Below are positions 16,487 to 26,729 of a stretch of DNA of 33,968 bases, in pieces. This DNA is from Candidatus Zhuqueibacterota bacterium. Its GTDB lineage: Bacteria > Zhuqueibacterota > Zhuqueibacteria > Oceanimicrobiales > Oceanimicrobiaceae. The stretch is taken from assembly GCA_029262005.1 (NCBI GenBank), contig JAJDAG010000058.1, forward strand, positions 1-33,968, given 5' to 3'. The translations under genes and the position numbers were made by a program. The notes under the pieces were generated by a model. The model did no database searches. It had not been told where the DNA came from and worked only from the letters and a program-made list of their open reading frames with translations. Every line of letters starts with the position of its first letter. The first letter of the stretch is position 1.

Positions 16487-17764
16487 TCACATTCTGAACA
16501 TCCAGTTAAATGCAAAACCCAGGCCTCGCCCACCCGTCATTTGTCCCTTGCTGGCAAGAGCAAAATCCCAGGAAAAGGCCGCAAAGTCAAACGCGAACCC
16601 AACTGAGGACGATATACCATGTTTGCCGCCAAAGGCCACACCTGCCCGAACAGGGAAAAAACTGAGCAATCGCAATTCAGAACCAATGGCGATTCTTGGT
16701 TTTGTCGAAACACCGGGACCGCTCTTAAAGCCTTGAGCCATACTAAAACCCAGCGTAAGAAGATTGCCCGTGCGAGCAACGCCGAGGCGCAGTTCAGAGG
16801 GCAGTCTTGTGCTGAATGGCTTCAGGTCAACCGTTTCGTCGTTGTTGACTATGACAGAATCAATATCATTGGCACTGATTTTTTGCACCGAAATAGAGTC
16901 AGCTCTAAACGTGAAAGTTGAACGTTCAATATCTTTACTCCATTTAATGCCGTTAATGATGTTTGATATACTCAGGCCGACAGTCAAATTATTGGTAAGC
17001 TTACCGGCTGCACCGATATCAAGACCAAAACCACTGCCGCCGCCGCGAGCGTGATCAATCACAAGACGGCCAGTGCCGTGCATGCCATCGATATCTGTGG
17101 TGAATGTAGAGGTTGCATCATCAACCGTCGCATAGGCAATTCCCTTTAAGTACTTTGCCGAAACACCCACGGAAAACTCCTTCAAAAGGGGCAGAGGCAA
17201 GTGAATGGGGAAACCTCCTGAAACGGCAAAACTGGTGTAACCGTAACCCTCACCGTTGGAATCGGTGAACTCGTAAATCCGCTCGAATTCATTTCCATAC
17301 AAAGCAAGCTCAAAAACATCCTTCGAAAGGGAAAAATCCGAAGTTGCAATACCTGTCGCGGTAAAAGCAAATGCGCCAACGTTGATGCCCAGCAGTTGCA
17401 CTTCCGTATCTAAATCGAAAAGAAGCCCTTCGGCTGGAATCGCACTGAGGAGATCCTTTTTGTCCGCTGCGGTCAGGTGTTTGCCATTGTACAAATCATA
17501 GTGACTTTTCGAAAAGCTGTTATTATGAATGCCAATGCCCACTGAAACCAAATTGAGTCGATATGTACGCTTACTGGAAAGTCCAAGATTAGCCGGATTC
17601 CAGCCCGGCGCTTCTATTCCGCGAGCAAGCGCAGTGTAGGCGCCGCTCATGGCAACGCTTCGAGCATTTGACATGCCATTCTGAGCAAGTATGTTTGAGG
17701 CAAAAACGCCAGCAAGAAAAATTACTGCGCAGAACAGAGTCACTTTATTCTTCGAATGAAACAT
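16487..17764 (-). CDS. Outer-membrane beta-barrel-type protein, DUF5723-like
   Basis: A 425-residue exported protein. The N-terminus has a signal peptide (TLFCAVIFLAGVFASNILAQ), then SNARSVAMSGAYTALARGIE and APGWNPANLGL. This opening, in which a set of strands follows a WNPANL element, is seen in FadL/PorV-like and DUF5723 proteins of the Bacteroidota side of the tree. The rest alternates short amphipathic strands (for example LRLGVARTGNLLTLGFSMAQ) and ends FAFNWMFRM, with the aromatic end typical of barrel proteins. AGGAGAA 6 nt before ATG 17764 supports the start. It is the second gene of an operon; the lipoprotein gene upstream ends 17 bp away. I cannot give a substrate; DUF5723 is a best match from memory. 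Confidence 0.65.
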   Translation of the reverse strand: MFHSKNKVTLFCAVIFLAGVFASNILAQNGMSNARSVAMSGAYTALARGIEAPGWNPANLGLSSKRTYRLNLVSVGIGIHNNSFSKSHYDLYNGKHLTAADKKDLLSAIPAEGLLFDLDTEVQLLGINVGAFAFTATGIATSDFSLSKDVFELALYGNEFERIYEFTDSNGEGYGYTSFAVSGGFPIHLPLPLLKEFSVGVSAKYLKGIAYATVDDATSTFTTDIDGMHGTGRLVIDHARGGGSGFGLDIGAAGKLTNNLTVGLSISNIINGIKWSKDIERSTFTFRADSISVQKISANDIDSVIVNNDETVDLKPFSTRLPSELRLGVARTGNLLTLGFSMAQGFKSGPGVSTKPRIAIGSELRLLSFFPVRAGVAFGGKHGISSSVGFAFDFAAFSWDFALASKGQMTGGRGLGFAFNWMFRM

Positions 17765-17781
17765 TAGAATTTCTCCTGGGG

Positions 17782-19866
17782 CTAATCTTGATTGACTTTC
17801 ACACGAATTCTGCTATATGACTTAATCTCGATAAAGTCTGAGGCACTGACCTTAATATATTTTCCGCCCGTGCCATCGATGGCCACACGCACACCCGAGT
17901 AAAGTACATCCTCGAGAAATGTCTTCATCTCTTTTTCACTTAATGAAAAATTCACATCAGATTGCTGTGAACTAATAACATACCCGTTTGAATCGAGCGA
18001 GGCGGCATTTGCCAGAATTGGGCCAATTGTCAAAATAGGCTGTTCAAACACCAGTGAGTCAACCGTTCCAAACATAACCTCAACACTGGCGCCAATCGGC
18101 AAATGATTCGATATTTCCGCATAAAAAGAGCCATTGGCAATATTGTCAATTATATCGTCTTTAACACCCTCTTCAATGTTGAGCTCATTGACATCCGAGT
18201 CGATGTTTTGCGCCGGCAGTTTCAGAGAAAATGGCGCTGTTATCTTAACGGAACCATCAACAAAATCAGATTTTGAGATCGTACCAACATGATTCGGATC
18301 ACCCAACGCAACCTGGCCGTCAATCTTGATCAGGTTCGGCAAAATGCTGATAAAATCTTTAATATTGCTGTTGGTTTGATTTAGCCGTACAATTGTGGTC
18401 TTCGGCACACCGGGCTGACTCGCCGCTTGAATCACTTCGTCAACACTCAAATACGAAATTGCACCGCTTTCATTTTTTCCCTCAATACTGAACTGCAATT
18501 TCGCCGGGAAATTGATGCCATTATTTATTTCCAATTCCAACGCCGCTGTTTCAAAAAAGATACTGTCCAAATCTGCCGGTATGTCAAACTCGATATCTTC
18601 CTGAGATACATCAATATCCTGCTGGCCTATTCTGCCGGTTACGGTCGAAAACACCATGTCGGCCAGCGTAAAACCAGCAGTCATAACATCTGAACTTCGA
18701 ACCAAGGCCATATTTTCGCCGGTATCAATGGTGCGAATATGCCAGTCAAATCGAACTTTCTGCTGTGTGAAATTTGCGTCGACGGGCCGCAAAGCAAAGC
18801 CGGCCAAATTAACCGTGTTCGATACATCCTGATTTCTCGTAATGAAAAACGAATCTATAAACGCCTCACCAGTCGGACGATAAAAATCAGGCAATCCATA
18901 AACCAGCCAGGCATCGAGTGGCAAATCTCCACCCAGTTGCAGGCTCAAAACACCGCTCTCAACCATTGCTTCAATCACCACAAGTGAATCTGTGATGGTT
19001 ACTTCATCGTCCCGGGTCACGCGTTGTTCCGGCACCTCAGCCATGGCTTCCAGCACTGTCAACGCACTGATTTCTCCGGCCATTTCGAAACGACTATCTG
19101 CTGAGATGGGTACCATTGAACCAGCGCTTCCCGGCGAAAACGCAACCATGCGAATAGCCAGTTTGTTCGGCAAAACAATGCCATCCAGAGATGCAGAAAA
19201 AGTTTGAGATTGATTGGGCGGAATTTGTATGCTATTCACAACCGTAACAACCAACGTGTCGGCAACTGTGTCCCATACCTCCAACGTGATCGGTGAGCCC
19301 AACGGCACAACCAGGCCATTGACAACTAAAATATTGATGCTTCCGGTTTCGATGACGACATAGGCAAAATCGTCGTAAGTATCGAGAGTTTTCTTTTCGG
19401 TGGTGAAATTAAAAGATGGAATTATCGCTGTTTGACCGTCAAGAATATCCGCATTCGAAAATATTTCGCGTAAGGCAACATTGGTTACTTCAGAACCCGG
19501 GGAATCGATATCGAACGACCCAAGCGTCAACGTAAAAAAATCGTCCATATTTTCAATATCGAGTTGCTCGCCAACAACGTACTCATCGAGACTGGAGGTT
19601 TGTTCGAAAGCCAACAGACCGGTACTGTCCAGCTTAATGGCCTCCTCATCGTCGGCAATTTCCTGCATGGTGTAAATTTTACTGACTAGCGGAATCGTAA
19701 CATCCACATCCCATGAAGGCGCGCTCGGTTTTTTAAATGAACAACTCAGCGTTGAGAACAACAAAACTGTTACGCTCAACACCAACCAGACAGCCCGGCG
19801 GGAAGGCTTAGCAAGAACCAGACTCTTTAGTTTTTCAATAAAACGAACCCAGGCAAATTGATTCAT
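17782..19866 (-). CDS. Large lipoprotein of unknown function
   Basis: A 694-residue protein with a lipoprotein signal peptide: a basic start (FIEKLKSLVLAKPSRRAV), then the hydrophobic VWLVLSVTVLLFSTLS ending in a lipobox LSC, so Cys is acylated. Mature parts are beta-rich with a periodic acidic, serine-rich composition, and show repeated motifs of the form TITDSLVVIEAMVESG and LPLDAWLVYGLPDFY. The segment SWDVDVTIPLVSKIYTMQEI after the lipobox resembles proteins I associate with Calditrichota/KSB1-like genomes, but no named domain is recognised. AGGTGG 6 nt before ATG 19866 supports the start. It is transcribed with the barrel-type gene 17 bp downstream, so the two probably form an envelope complex, as a lipoprotein and outer-membrane pair. 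Function unknown. Confidence 0.7.
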   Translation of the reverse strand: MNQFAWVRFIEKLKSLVLAKPSRRAVWLVLSVTVLLFSTLSCSFKKPSAPSWDVDVTIPLVSKIYTMQEIADDEEAIKLDSTGLLAFEQTSSLDEYVVGEQLDIENMDDFFTLTLGSFDIDSPGSEVTNVALREIFSNADILDGQTAIIPSFNFTTEKKTLDTYDDFAYVVIETGSINILVVNGLVVPLGSPITLEVWDTVADTLVVTVVNSIQIPPNQSQTFSASLDGIVLPNKLAIRMVAFSPGSAGSMVPISADSRFEMAGEISALTVLEAMAEVPEQRVTRDDEVTITDSLVVIEAMVESGVLSLQLGGDLPLDAWLVYGLPDFYRPTGEAFIDSFFITRNQDVSNTVNLAGFALRPVDANFTQQKVRFDWHIRTIDTGENMALVRSSDVMTAGFTLADMVFSTVTGRIGQQDIDVSQEDIEFDIPADLDSIFFETAALELEINNGINFPAKLQFSIEGKNESGAISYLSVDEVIQAASQPGVPKTTIVRLNQTNSNIKDFISILPNLIKIDGQVALGDPNHVGTISKSDFVDGSVKITAPFSLKLPAQNIDSDVNELNIEEGVKDDIIDNIANGSFYAEISNHLPIGASVEVMFGTVDSLVFEQPILTIGPILANAASLDSNGYVISSQQSDVNFSLSEKEMKTFLEDVLYSGVRVAIDGTGGKYIKVSASDFIEIKSYSRIRVKVNQD

Positions 19867-20196
19867 AACTTACCACCTGTGATTAAATCGCAGATTCAAT
19901 TGAAATTTAGTATATTCATATTTTCGACATGGTTGTTCCCGACTTTAGAACGGCATTAAATGATGATAAAATCTTAAGAATCAGAATTAGGCAAGGTTCA
20001 GCTCAAAACCCGCAATTGACAACCACGGGCAGTTAATATTTTGTCCAAACGTTCAAAAATACAAAGCATGTCCCCTTCCCTGTCAGCACCATTTAAAACA
20101 ACCTCGCTGTCAAAGCACTTGCTTCGTCACGCCGAAATCACTACTTTCAAAACCAGAATTCACTAGTTTCGAACCCACAGTTTGAGAGTCTTGCAG
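19867..20196. other. Divergent intergenic region between lipoprotein and sirtuin genes
   Basis: 330 bp separating a minus-strand operon and a plus-strand gene, so it must hold both promoters. It is AT-rich near 19900-19990, but I cannot pick a convincing -35/-10 pair. No RNA gene is seen. Confidence 0.5.
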
Positions 20197-20973
20197 ATGG
20201 CAAATTCATCCAAACAACTTGCTGAACTACTCGGGAAGAGCCACGACATCCTGATTTTTACCGGTGCCGGCATTTCTACCGGCAGTGGCATTCCTGATTA
20301 CCGCGGACCGCAAGGGGTCTGGAAGCAACGACAGCCGGTTTACTACCAGGATTTCATGGCATCGGACGCTGCCAGACTTGAATATTGGGACTACAAGTTA
20401 GAGGGCTGGGAAGGATTTCGTGATGCCGAACCCAATGCCGTGCACAACGCCATCGTAAGAATCGAGCAAGCGGGACGACTCTGCATGGTTGTAACTCAGA
20501 ATATCGACGGTTTACACACCAAGGCCGGCACAACGGTTGAGAAGCTCGTTGAACTGCACGGCACCAATCTTGGGGTGGAATGCCAAAAGTGCTGGGAAAA
20601 GACAGCACCAGCAATCCATTTTGACTATTTTAAAAGAACCGGCAAAGCACCATTGTGCAAAAAATGTGGTGGCTTTTTAAAACCAGCCACCATCAGCTTT
20701 GGCCAGAGTTTGCGGGAGGATGACCTTAACAAAGCAAGCCTGGCTGCAAGTCAGGCTGATCTGGTTGTGGCACTCGGCTCCACCTTGTCCGTGCATCCGG
20801 CGGCATCGGTTCCGCTCATCGCTGCCGGCCGGGGTGTGCCGTACGTAATCATCAACAGGGGTGTCACAGATCAGGATGGCCACGCTTCAGTCTCTCTTAG
20901 ATTGGAGGGAGATGTGAGCGAAATTTTTCCACAAAGTGTAGAAACGGCTTTGCCAGGAAGTGAAAAGCTTTAG
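20197..20973 (+). CDS. Sirtuin, NAD+-dependent protein deacylase
   Basis: A 258-residue Sir2 protein. The NAD+ site reads FTGAGISTGSGIPDYRGPQGVW (in short, GAGISTGSGIPDYRG). TQNIDGLHTKAG supplies the Gln-Asn-Ile-Asp loop, and the catalytic His is in ELHGTN. The zinc site is CQKC...CKKCG. GSTLSVHPAAS is the late NAD+-binding loop. It removes acyl groups from lysines, giving nicotinamide and O-acyl-ADP-ribose. ATG 20197 is preferred; a TTG five codons upstream is in frame but lacks support. A plus-strand thioesterase gene begins 55 bp after the stop. NAD+ synthetase at 29027 is not linked by position. Confidence 0.96.
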   Translation: MANSSKQLAELLGKSHDILIFTGAGISTGSGIPDYRGPQGVWKQRQPVYYQDFMASDAARLEYWDYKLEGWEGFRDAEPNAVHNAIVRIEQAGRLCMVVTQNIDGLHTKAGTTVEKLVELHGTNLGVECQKCWEKTAPAIHFDYFKRTGKAPLCKKCGGFLKPATISFGQSLREDDLNKASLAASQADLVVALGSTLSVHPAASVPLIAAGRGVPYVIINRGVTDQDGHASVSLRLEGDVSEIFPQSVETALPGSEKL

Positions 20974-21028
20974 CATTGTCTGCCTGAAAACTGAAACCAA
21001 CTGGGGGAAAAAACAAACAGGTATTCAC

Positions 21029-21499
21029 ATGTCATCAAACGAAGAAAACTGGAAACAAATACTCTCTCAGGTTAAACACACTTTTGAGGAGCAAGTGCCG
21101 TTCAACAAATTATTGGGGCTGAAAATCGACCGGCTGGACCTTGAGTGTGTCAAGGTAAGGATAGAAAAAGATGATCACCATGTGGGTAATTTTGTGCACG
21201 GTATTTTGCATGGCGGTGTCATCGCAGCAGTCCTGGATGTAACCGGCGGTTTAACCGCCTTTGTGAGCTTGCTGCAAAAAATGGGAGATGCTTCTGTTCA
21301 GGAAAAAATGGAACGCCTGGCTAAATTCGGCACCATCGATTTGCGGGTCGATTACTTGCGACCTGGAAAAGGCAAGCACTTCACTGCAGAGGGCACTATT
21401 TTGCGAACCGGAAAAAAAATTGCCGTAACACGGATGGAGTTGCACAATGATACCGGGCACATGATCGCCGTAGGAACCGGGACGTATTTGGCGGTTTAG
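21029..21499 (+). CDS. Hotdog-fold thioesterase, PaaI/YigI-like
   Basis: A 156-residue hotdog protein that would hydrolyse acyl-CoA thioesters. The helix-containing segment HGILHGGVIAAVLDVTGGLTA carries the PaaI-type HGG motif and catalytic acidic residue region. VDYLRPGKGKHFTAEGTILR is the conserved core strand set and GKKIAVTRMELHNDTG the final strands. The size and layout are close to E. coli YigI, a medium/long-chain acyl-CoA thioesterase. The ATG at 21029 (MSSNEENWKQIL) is chosen because an upstream in-frame start at 20960 would lie inside the sirtuin's 3' end and give an unlike N-terminus. It is likely co-transcribed with the sirtuin. Confidence 0.9.
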   Translation: MSSNEENWKQILSQVKHTFEEQVPFNKLLGLKIDRLDLECVKVRIEKDDHHVGNFVHGILHGGVIAAVLDVTGGLTAFVSLLQKMGDASVQEKMERLAKFGTIDLRVDYLRPGKGKHFTAEGTILRTGKKIAVTRMELHNDTGHMIAVGTGTYLAV

Positions 21500-21667
21500 C
21501 TGCTGCACGCACCCTTGCCTTTTCACCCTGTTTTTTGCCTGAGAACGCTATTACCAAAACCACTTGAATCGCATCACAATCCCAGTGTTTAGAACTCGTT
21601 AGCATCAGGAAATCCCGATAATACAAGCACGCTTTATTGAAATCCTTTTACAAGCGGCAATCTATTT

Positions 21668-22363
21668 TCACTCTTTATTTGCTAAAATGAGCGAACTCAT
21701 TAAATGGGCAAGCACCTCTTCCCTATTTGCAAAAAATTGCCACTTCCCGCGGTCACCAACAACTGGAACTGAATCGATGTGCAGTTCCTGCATCGTCGCC
21801 AGAACGTCTTTCGCAGACATGCCCGGTTCCACATGATGCATACTTATTCCTTGCATATTTTTCAATTCATTAAAGGGAATAATGCCGTCTCTTGCAGGTA
21901 GTTGTGCGACAAAAGTACCCGAGTTCAGCCAGCCGGCAAACTTGTCCCTTTGCTGGAACACGACATAGCGCAAACCAAGCGTACTAATGTATTCTTTGAG
22001 TAATTCAATAGAATAATTTTGAACATTGTCCACTATCAGGAGTGTGTTGATTGTCTTGTTTGGTGAGTTTCTAAGTTCACTTTGAAGTTCAACTAATGCA
22101 GATCGAGAACCTTTGCGCACAACGCCACCAGCGCCGCCAAACCCCTCAATAGACAGGTTTGAGACGGACAAATCTTGAATTTCGGTATTGGTCGCTTTTT
22201 CACCGAGCTTAAAAATGCCCCCGATTTCAACACTGCCGCCCGACTTAACGCGCTCCAAAGTTAGATCGTAAACCTCACCGACCTCACTTCGAAATATCAA
22301 TAAAATTATCCCTACAATTACCGGCCACACAAGCTTATTGATAAGTGGAATCCAGTCTTTCAT
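21668..22363 (-). CDS. Membrane-anchored protein with CBS-like C-terminus, function unknown
   Basis: A 231-residue protein. A single N-terminal hydrophobic segment (KLVWPVIVGIILLIF) anchors it, and the rest is probably cytoplasmic or periplasmic. The middle (about 95-150) has a Rossmann-like strand LLIVDNVQNYSIELLKEYIS. The tail GMSAKDVLATMQELHIDSVPVVGD followed by KWQFFANREEVLAHLMSSL looks like one half of a CBS domain. I do not recognise a named family. GGAGG five nt before ATG 22363 decides the start over ATG 22375, which lies upstream of it. It follows the MarC-like gene with a 66-bp gap and may be in the same transcript. Confidence 0.7.
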   Translation of the reverse strand: MKDWIPLINKLVWPVIVGIILLIFRSEVGEVYDLTLERVKSGGSVEIGGIFKLGEKATNTEIQDLSVSNLSIEGFGGAGGVVRKGSRSALVELQSELRNSPNKTINTLLIVDNVQNYSIELLKEYISTLGLRYVVFQQRDKFAGWLNSGTFVAQLPARDGIIPFNELKNMQGISMHHVEPGMSAKDVLATMQELHIDSVPVVGDRGKWQFFANREEVLAHLMSSLILANKE

Positions 22364-22441
22364 CCTCGCCTCCATTCTCAGAATTTAACATTTCAGTTAA
22401 TTGAAAATTGTATTGCATAAAATAAGGAAATATCACATCGT

Positions 22442-23038
22442 CTATTTCAAGGATTTGATGCCGTTTAAGAGCATCTGAACAGAAATCATAACCAAGAGCA
22501 TACCCATCAACCGTTCTATTGCAGCCAATCCACGTTGCTTTAAAATGCGAAAAAAAAATGGCGCTGCCAGCAAAATAACTGCTGTCGCTCCCCAGGCGAT
22601 GAGCAACGCTGCCAGCCACTCTAACATGCGAGCGGGATCCGTGCGTACCATCAGGATTAAAGTAGCTAAAGCAGATGGGCCGGCAATCAGAGGAATTGCC
22701 AGAGGGACGATAAAAGGCTCTCCCTGCAATTGACTTCCCATCACGCCATGGCTCGTTGGAAAAATCATGCGAATGGCGATAATAAAAAGCACAATGCCAC
22801 CTGAAATGCTGACGGATTCCTGCTGCAGATTCAAAAAATTCAACAGCCCTTGTCCAAAAAACAGAAAGATCAGCAAAATTCCGAGCGCAAAAAGGACTTC
22901 CCGCAGAATGATCGGCCGGCGGCGTTTCGTTTCGATGTCTTTCAATAACGATAAAAATAATGGAATATTACCTAATGGATCCATCACTAAAAACAAGATT
23001 ATTGATGCTGGTAGGACCGTATTGAGGATTTCTGCCAT
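22442..23038 (-). CDS. MarC-family (UPF0056) integral membrane protein
   Basis: A 198-residue protein with six hydrophobic segments. Family-typical parts are ILFLVMDPLGNIPLFLSLLK near the N-terminus (the DPxGNxP motif), SGGIVLFIIAIRMIFP, and PLAIPLIAGPSALATLILM (the PLAxPxxAGP motif). MarC proteins resemble small-molecule exporters of the LysE type, but their substrate is unknown; the old link with antibiotic resistance was not confirmed. GGAAGG before ATG 23038 supports the start. A membrane-anchored protein gene follows on the same strand. Confidence 0.93.
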   Translation of the reverse strand: MAEILNTVLPASIILFLVMDPLGNIPLFLSLLKDIETKRRRPIILREVLFALGILLIFLFFGQGLLNFLNLQQESVSISGGIVLFIIAIRMIFPTSHGVMGSQLQGEPFIVPLAIPLIAGPSALATLILMVRTDPARMLEWLAALLIAWGATAVILLAAPFFFRILKQRGLAAIERLMGMLLVMISVQMLLNGIKSLK

Positions 23039-23509
23039 GCGACCTTCCTAATTCACGTCTTAATTGAAACCAGGTATTTTATAAACATGTAATTGCTCGA
23101 TAAGCGAAAACAATATTCGTGTGAGTAGAGAACACATCTGAAAAGACTTTACCAAATAAAAAAAAGAATAGCAGGATTCCAAATATTAAATGGACTTTCG
23201 ATAAACTAATTGGTTGGGAGCATATCCATTCGAGTCAACAGAGATGCATTGCAGGCGGGTTTATTCCGCCCGAAAAAAATAGGATGTTTGCGACGTTAGC
23301 AAAAAAAGTCGTTCATGTGGAATCGTTCCTGCAAATACTTTTTAACATAATGTCTACTGAACTGTCCACAGCATAACCTTAAAACAAAACAGCCCAGGTC
23401 AGTTTGTGTTCAACCAATCAGGGCTGTCGGCAGTTCTGCCACTATTCTTAGTTTTGGGGAGAAGCAGGCGTATTCAGGTTATTCAATCTTTCCTGATTTT
23501 GAGTATCCA
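23039..23509. other. Intergenic region holding a repeat/terminator
   Basis: 471 bp between the kinase stop and the MarC-like start, both minus strand. It holds the repeat with a stem and U-run at 23361-23440, which probably ends the kinase operon. The MarC promoter should lie here, but no clear hexamers are seen. No coding frame resembles a protein. Confidence 0.5.
23361..23440 (-). terminator. Repeat copy A with terminator-like stem, downstream of the kinase gene
   Basis: On the minus strand ACAGCCC pairs with GGGCTGT (23427-23421 with 23395-23389), followed by TTTGTTTT, a U-rich tail. This fits a rho-independent terminator for the histidine kinase operon, ending 70-80 nt after its stop at 23510. 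The same 80-bp sequence recurs at 28761-28838, so it is also a dispersed repeat. Confidence 0.6.
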
Positions 23510-26500
23510 TTACTGGTTAGCAGCTTCTAACATTTGACAACTTTTATTAATCATTGCAAGAAGTTCATCCACCTTTATCGGCTTTGTCAGATAATCATCC
23601 ATCCCAGCTTCCAGGCAGCGATCCCGATCTCCTTTCATGGCGTTGGCTGTTAGCGCAATAATAGGGATATGTTTTCCCGTTTCCGTTTCCTTAATCCTAA
23701 TTTGCTTAGTTGCTTCGAGACCGTCCATCTCCGGCATTTGCACATCCATAAGAATAAAGTCATATCCAATCCGCCGGACTGCGTCTACCGCTTCGAGACC
23801 ATTGGCCACCACATCGGCTTTGAAACCATTTTTTTCCAAAAGGCGGCGAGCAAGCTTTTGATTGACGATATTATCCTCTGCAACCAGGATGCGAAGTGCC
23901 GGCAACTGCTGCGAACTCGCTTTACTATCAGGATCAGGCACAACGGTAACTACAGTTTGTTCTTTTTCAGCATCATAGCATAAATCACCGACCAGGGATT
24001 CGACAAGCTGTGTTGCTTTAACCGGTTTCGTTAAGAAACGCGTTATCGCGAGTGTGTCTAATTCTTTTCGAGCCATCCGACCGTCTGCAGAAGAAATCAT
24101 AACGACAATGGCATTCTCTCCGAAACCCATATCCCGAATTCTGCGCGCCGTTTCCGTACCATCCATTCCAGGCATCATCATATCCAGTAAGATTATATCA
24201 AAAAACTCACCGGCACGCCGTTTTTTTTCCAGCATCTTTAAACTCTGCGGGCCGCTTTCTGCCTGCTCAACGATGCAACCATAGTGCTCCATTATTTTTT
24301 GTAACAAGAGTCGATTGGTCGTGTTATCGTCAATGGTAAGAATACGCATTCCCTTTAGCTTATTAATATCCAGGCTTGGTTTTTCCAGTTTAATGGATTT
24401 ATTTTCAGATGTCTGCAACCTGACTGTAAACCAGAACTTAGAGCCTTTGCCGAGCTCACTCTGCACGCCGATTTCACCGCCCATGAGTTTGGCAAGCCGC
24501 TTACAAATCGCCAATCCCAGGCCGGAGCCACCGTACTTGCGCGTGGTGGAGCCATCAGCCTGTGAGAAGCTTTCAAAAACATGCTTTTGTTTGTTCGAAG
24601 GAATTCCAATGCCGGAATCAGTCACGGCAAAATATAACATCGTTTCACCCTTAACATCGACTTTCGGAGCCTGGAATGCAGAGCCTTCATTACTCTTCGT
24701 TCCTTTTTTATCATCCCAATCTATTAAGCCTTCCGCAAACGAGTCACTGCCCGGCAAAGAGAGTGACTGCCGCCCCTTTACTTTTGTCCCCGCCAACTTG
24801 CATTCTACCACAATTTCACCGGTTTCGGTGAATTTCACAGCATTGCCGACCAAGTTGATTAAAATCTGGCGGATGCGAGACGGGTCGCCTTGAAAACAGG
24901 ATCGAATATCAGGCTCGATATCGACTATCATTTCGAGGTTTTTGTCATAAACCTTCTGTGCAGTCATGTCAACGACACTTTCAATAGTATTAACGATATC
25001 AAAATCGATGATTTCAAGCTCGAGTTTACCAGCCTCAATCTTCGAGAAGTCAAGAATATCATTGATTAGGTTCAACAACGACTCGGCGCTCTGCTTAACA
25101 ATGAACGCATATTCGTGCTGGTCTTTGTCGAGCCTGGTATCGAGCAGAAGATTGTTCATGCCGATGACGCCGTTCATCGGCGTTCGGATTTCGTGGCTCA
25201 TTGTGGCGAGAAACTCACTCTTGGCAATGTTGGCCGCATCGGCTACTTCTTTGGCTATTTGCAGATCATCCGCCTGTTGCTTCGTTTGCGCCAACAACTT
25301 CTTTAAATGAACACGAGATTGCGCTGAATTGCAAGCAATGGAAATATTTTCTGCATTCTCCATAAGAAAGTCTTTTTGCACACCACTAAATTGGCAAGAT
25401 GAACCTAAATGTATAATGCCTAAAATTCTTTCTTCATAGAAAAGCGCCAACGAGAGAATACTATGAAGCCGGACATTGCCTAAGCCCGGATATGTTTTTT
25501 CAATTTGCTTTGTTACTTTTGTGACGATAACAGTTTGTTTTTTCCAGACAATATTCTCAAAAAAACTATTTTTCAGATTGAATGGTTTCACGATATTGCT
25601 GTTTGTTGGAACTTGAATACTCCCTGCCGGCCTGAATTGATTACTTCCAGAAGTCAGAAAAAGGGCACCGGTTTGCACATTTAAATATGTAGCAAGAAAG
25701 GTGATTATATTTTGCGTTAGTTCATCCATCTCCTGATTTCCATGCATCTTTTCATGGAGTTGTGTTCGGCCGGCTTGCATCCAGCTTTGCAGCTCATTTT
25801 TTTGTGAGATGCTTATCAAATCCATTTTCATCGATGCCAATGCATTGCCAAGGATGTCTTTTTCACTTCTCACTTTAACGGGAACACTATAGTCCCCCTT
25901 GCCGATTGCACTTGCAGCTTTGGTCAGGTTTTCAGTCGCTTCTATTAGAATAGAAAAAGCATTTGCCAGCTCGCCCACTTCATCTTTCGATGTTATATCG
26001 AGTTTAATATCACTATTGCCGAGAGCAAGCTCCTTAGCGCCGGCTACAACCCGGTGCAGCGGCTTGGTGATTGAACGGGTGATGAACATCGATAACCCGC
26101 CAAGCGAAATAATAAAGAAAATTATTATCCCGCTCATCACAACCGCCGATTTTTTATTATTCTTTCGGGTGGATGCGAAGGCTGCTGCCATTTGCTTTTT
26201 ATCACGCTCTGTGTTCGAGTGCAGCTTCTCCTTTATCCCGTTGTATTTATTAGTCATCTTTCTCAAATCGATGAGCAGCGCTTCTCCTTTTATTTCTCCG
26301 CTGATCATGCGCGGTGCGGTTTTTCTGGCCAGTGAGTAATACGCTTGCAGTGCTACTTTAAGAGAATCCAGATCGCCCGTAGCAAGAATTGAATTATTTC
26401 GTCCTTCTTCCAGCCGATTGATGAATGCATCGTGGAAGTCATCAGTTTTGGCTAGCGCTTCTTCATCGGCGATAGACACAGCATCTAACATGCTGCGTTG

Positions 26501-26692
26501 CATGGATATGAGTATCGCTTCAAGGTCATGGCTCATTTCTAAAGCAGGTGCGTAGCCGGTTTCGATCCTGGTTAATAACTGTTCATTGCTTGCGCCAAAG
26601 AACTTCGTTGCCAGAAGAATGAGAAGAAATGCGCAAGTCGCCATTGCAGGCATAAGAATAATTTTAAACTTAAATCTTAAATTTTTAAGCAT
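23510..26692 (-). CDS. Hybrid sensor histidine kinase with two receiver domains
   Basis: A 1060-residue membrane kinase. Hydrophobic segments near residues 12-34 and 183-206 frame a helical periplasmic sensor domain (about 35-182), followed by a HAMP linker (207-265) and a GAF-like domain (about 330-455). His[16 protein letters not shown] with phospho-His500. HATPase: N-box [18 protein letters not shown]1 DSGIGIP, G2 GGSGLGLAI; about 50 unusual residues lie between N-box and G1. Receiver 1 has acceptor Asp837 in [12 protein letters not shown], receiver 2 Asp983 in [12 protein letters not shown]. No Hpt or DNA-binding domain follows, so the final output partner is elsewhere. The small binding-protein gene lies 37 nt upstream, suggesting it senses a ligand delivered by that protein. 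Confidence 0.94.
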   Translation of the reverse strand: MLKNLRFKFKIILMPAMATCAFLLILLATKFFGASNEQLLTRIETGYAPALEMSHDLEAILISMQRSMLDAVSIADEEALAKTDDFHDAFINRLEEGRNNSILATGDLDSLKVALQAYYSLARKTAPRMISGEIKGEALLIDLRKMTNKYNGIKEKLHSNTERDKKQMAAAFASTRKNNKKSAVVMSGIIIFFIISLGGLSMFITRSITKPLHRVVAGAKELALGNSDIKLDITSKDEVGELANAFSILIEATENLTKAASAIGKGDYSVPVKVRSEKDILGNALASMKMDLISISQKNELQSWMQAGRTQLHEKMHGNQEMDELTQNIITFLATYLNVQTGALFLTSGSNQFRPAGSIQVPTNSNIVKPFNLKNSFFENIVWKKQTVIVTKVTKQIEKTYPGLGNVRLHSILSLALFYEERILGIIHLGSSCQFSGVQKDFLMENAENISIACNSAQSRVHLKKLLAQTKQQADDLQIAKEVADAANIAKSEFLATMSHEIRTPMNGVIGMNNLLLDTRLDKDQHEYAFIVKQSAESLLNLINDILDFSKIEAGKLELEIIDFDIVNTIESVVDMTAQKVYDKNLEMIVDIEPDIRSCFQGDPSRIRQILINLVGNAVKFTETGEIVVECKLAGTKVKGRQSLSLPGSDSFAEGLIDWDDKKGTKSNEGSAFQAPKVDVKGETMLYFAVTDSGIGIPSNKQKHVFESFSQADGSTTRKYGGSGLGLAICKRLAKLMGGEIGVQSELGKGSKFWFTVRLQTSENKSIKLEKPSLDINKLKGMRILTIDDNTTNRLLLQKIMEHYGCIVEQAESGPQSLKMLEKKRRAGEFFDIILLDMMMPGMDGTETARRIRDMGFGENAIVVMISSADGRMARKELDTLAITRFLTKPVKATQLVESLVGDLCYDAEKEQTVVTVVPDPDSKASSQQLPALRILVAEDNIVNQKLARRLLEKNGFKADVVANGLEAVDAVRRIGYDFILMDVQMPEMDGLEATKQIRIKETETGKHIPIIALTANAMKGDRDRCLEAGMDDYLTKPIKVDELLAMINKSCQMLEAANQ

Positions 26693-26729
26693 TGTAGCAC
26701 CAGCTTTTTTTCTTCGAAACAGGGTGGTG

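Noticed and set aside
23361-23440. c-di-GMP or other named riboswitch
   Set aside because: No match to known consensus motifs; the stem with a U-run is explained as a terminator.
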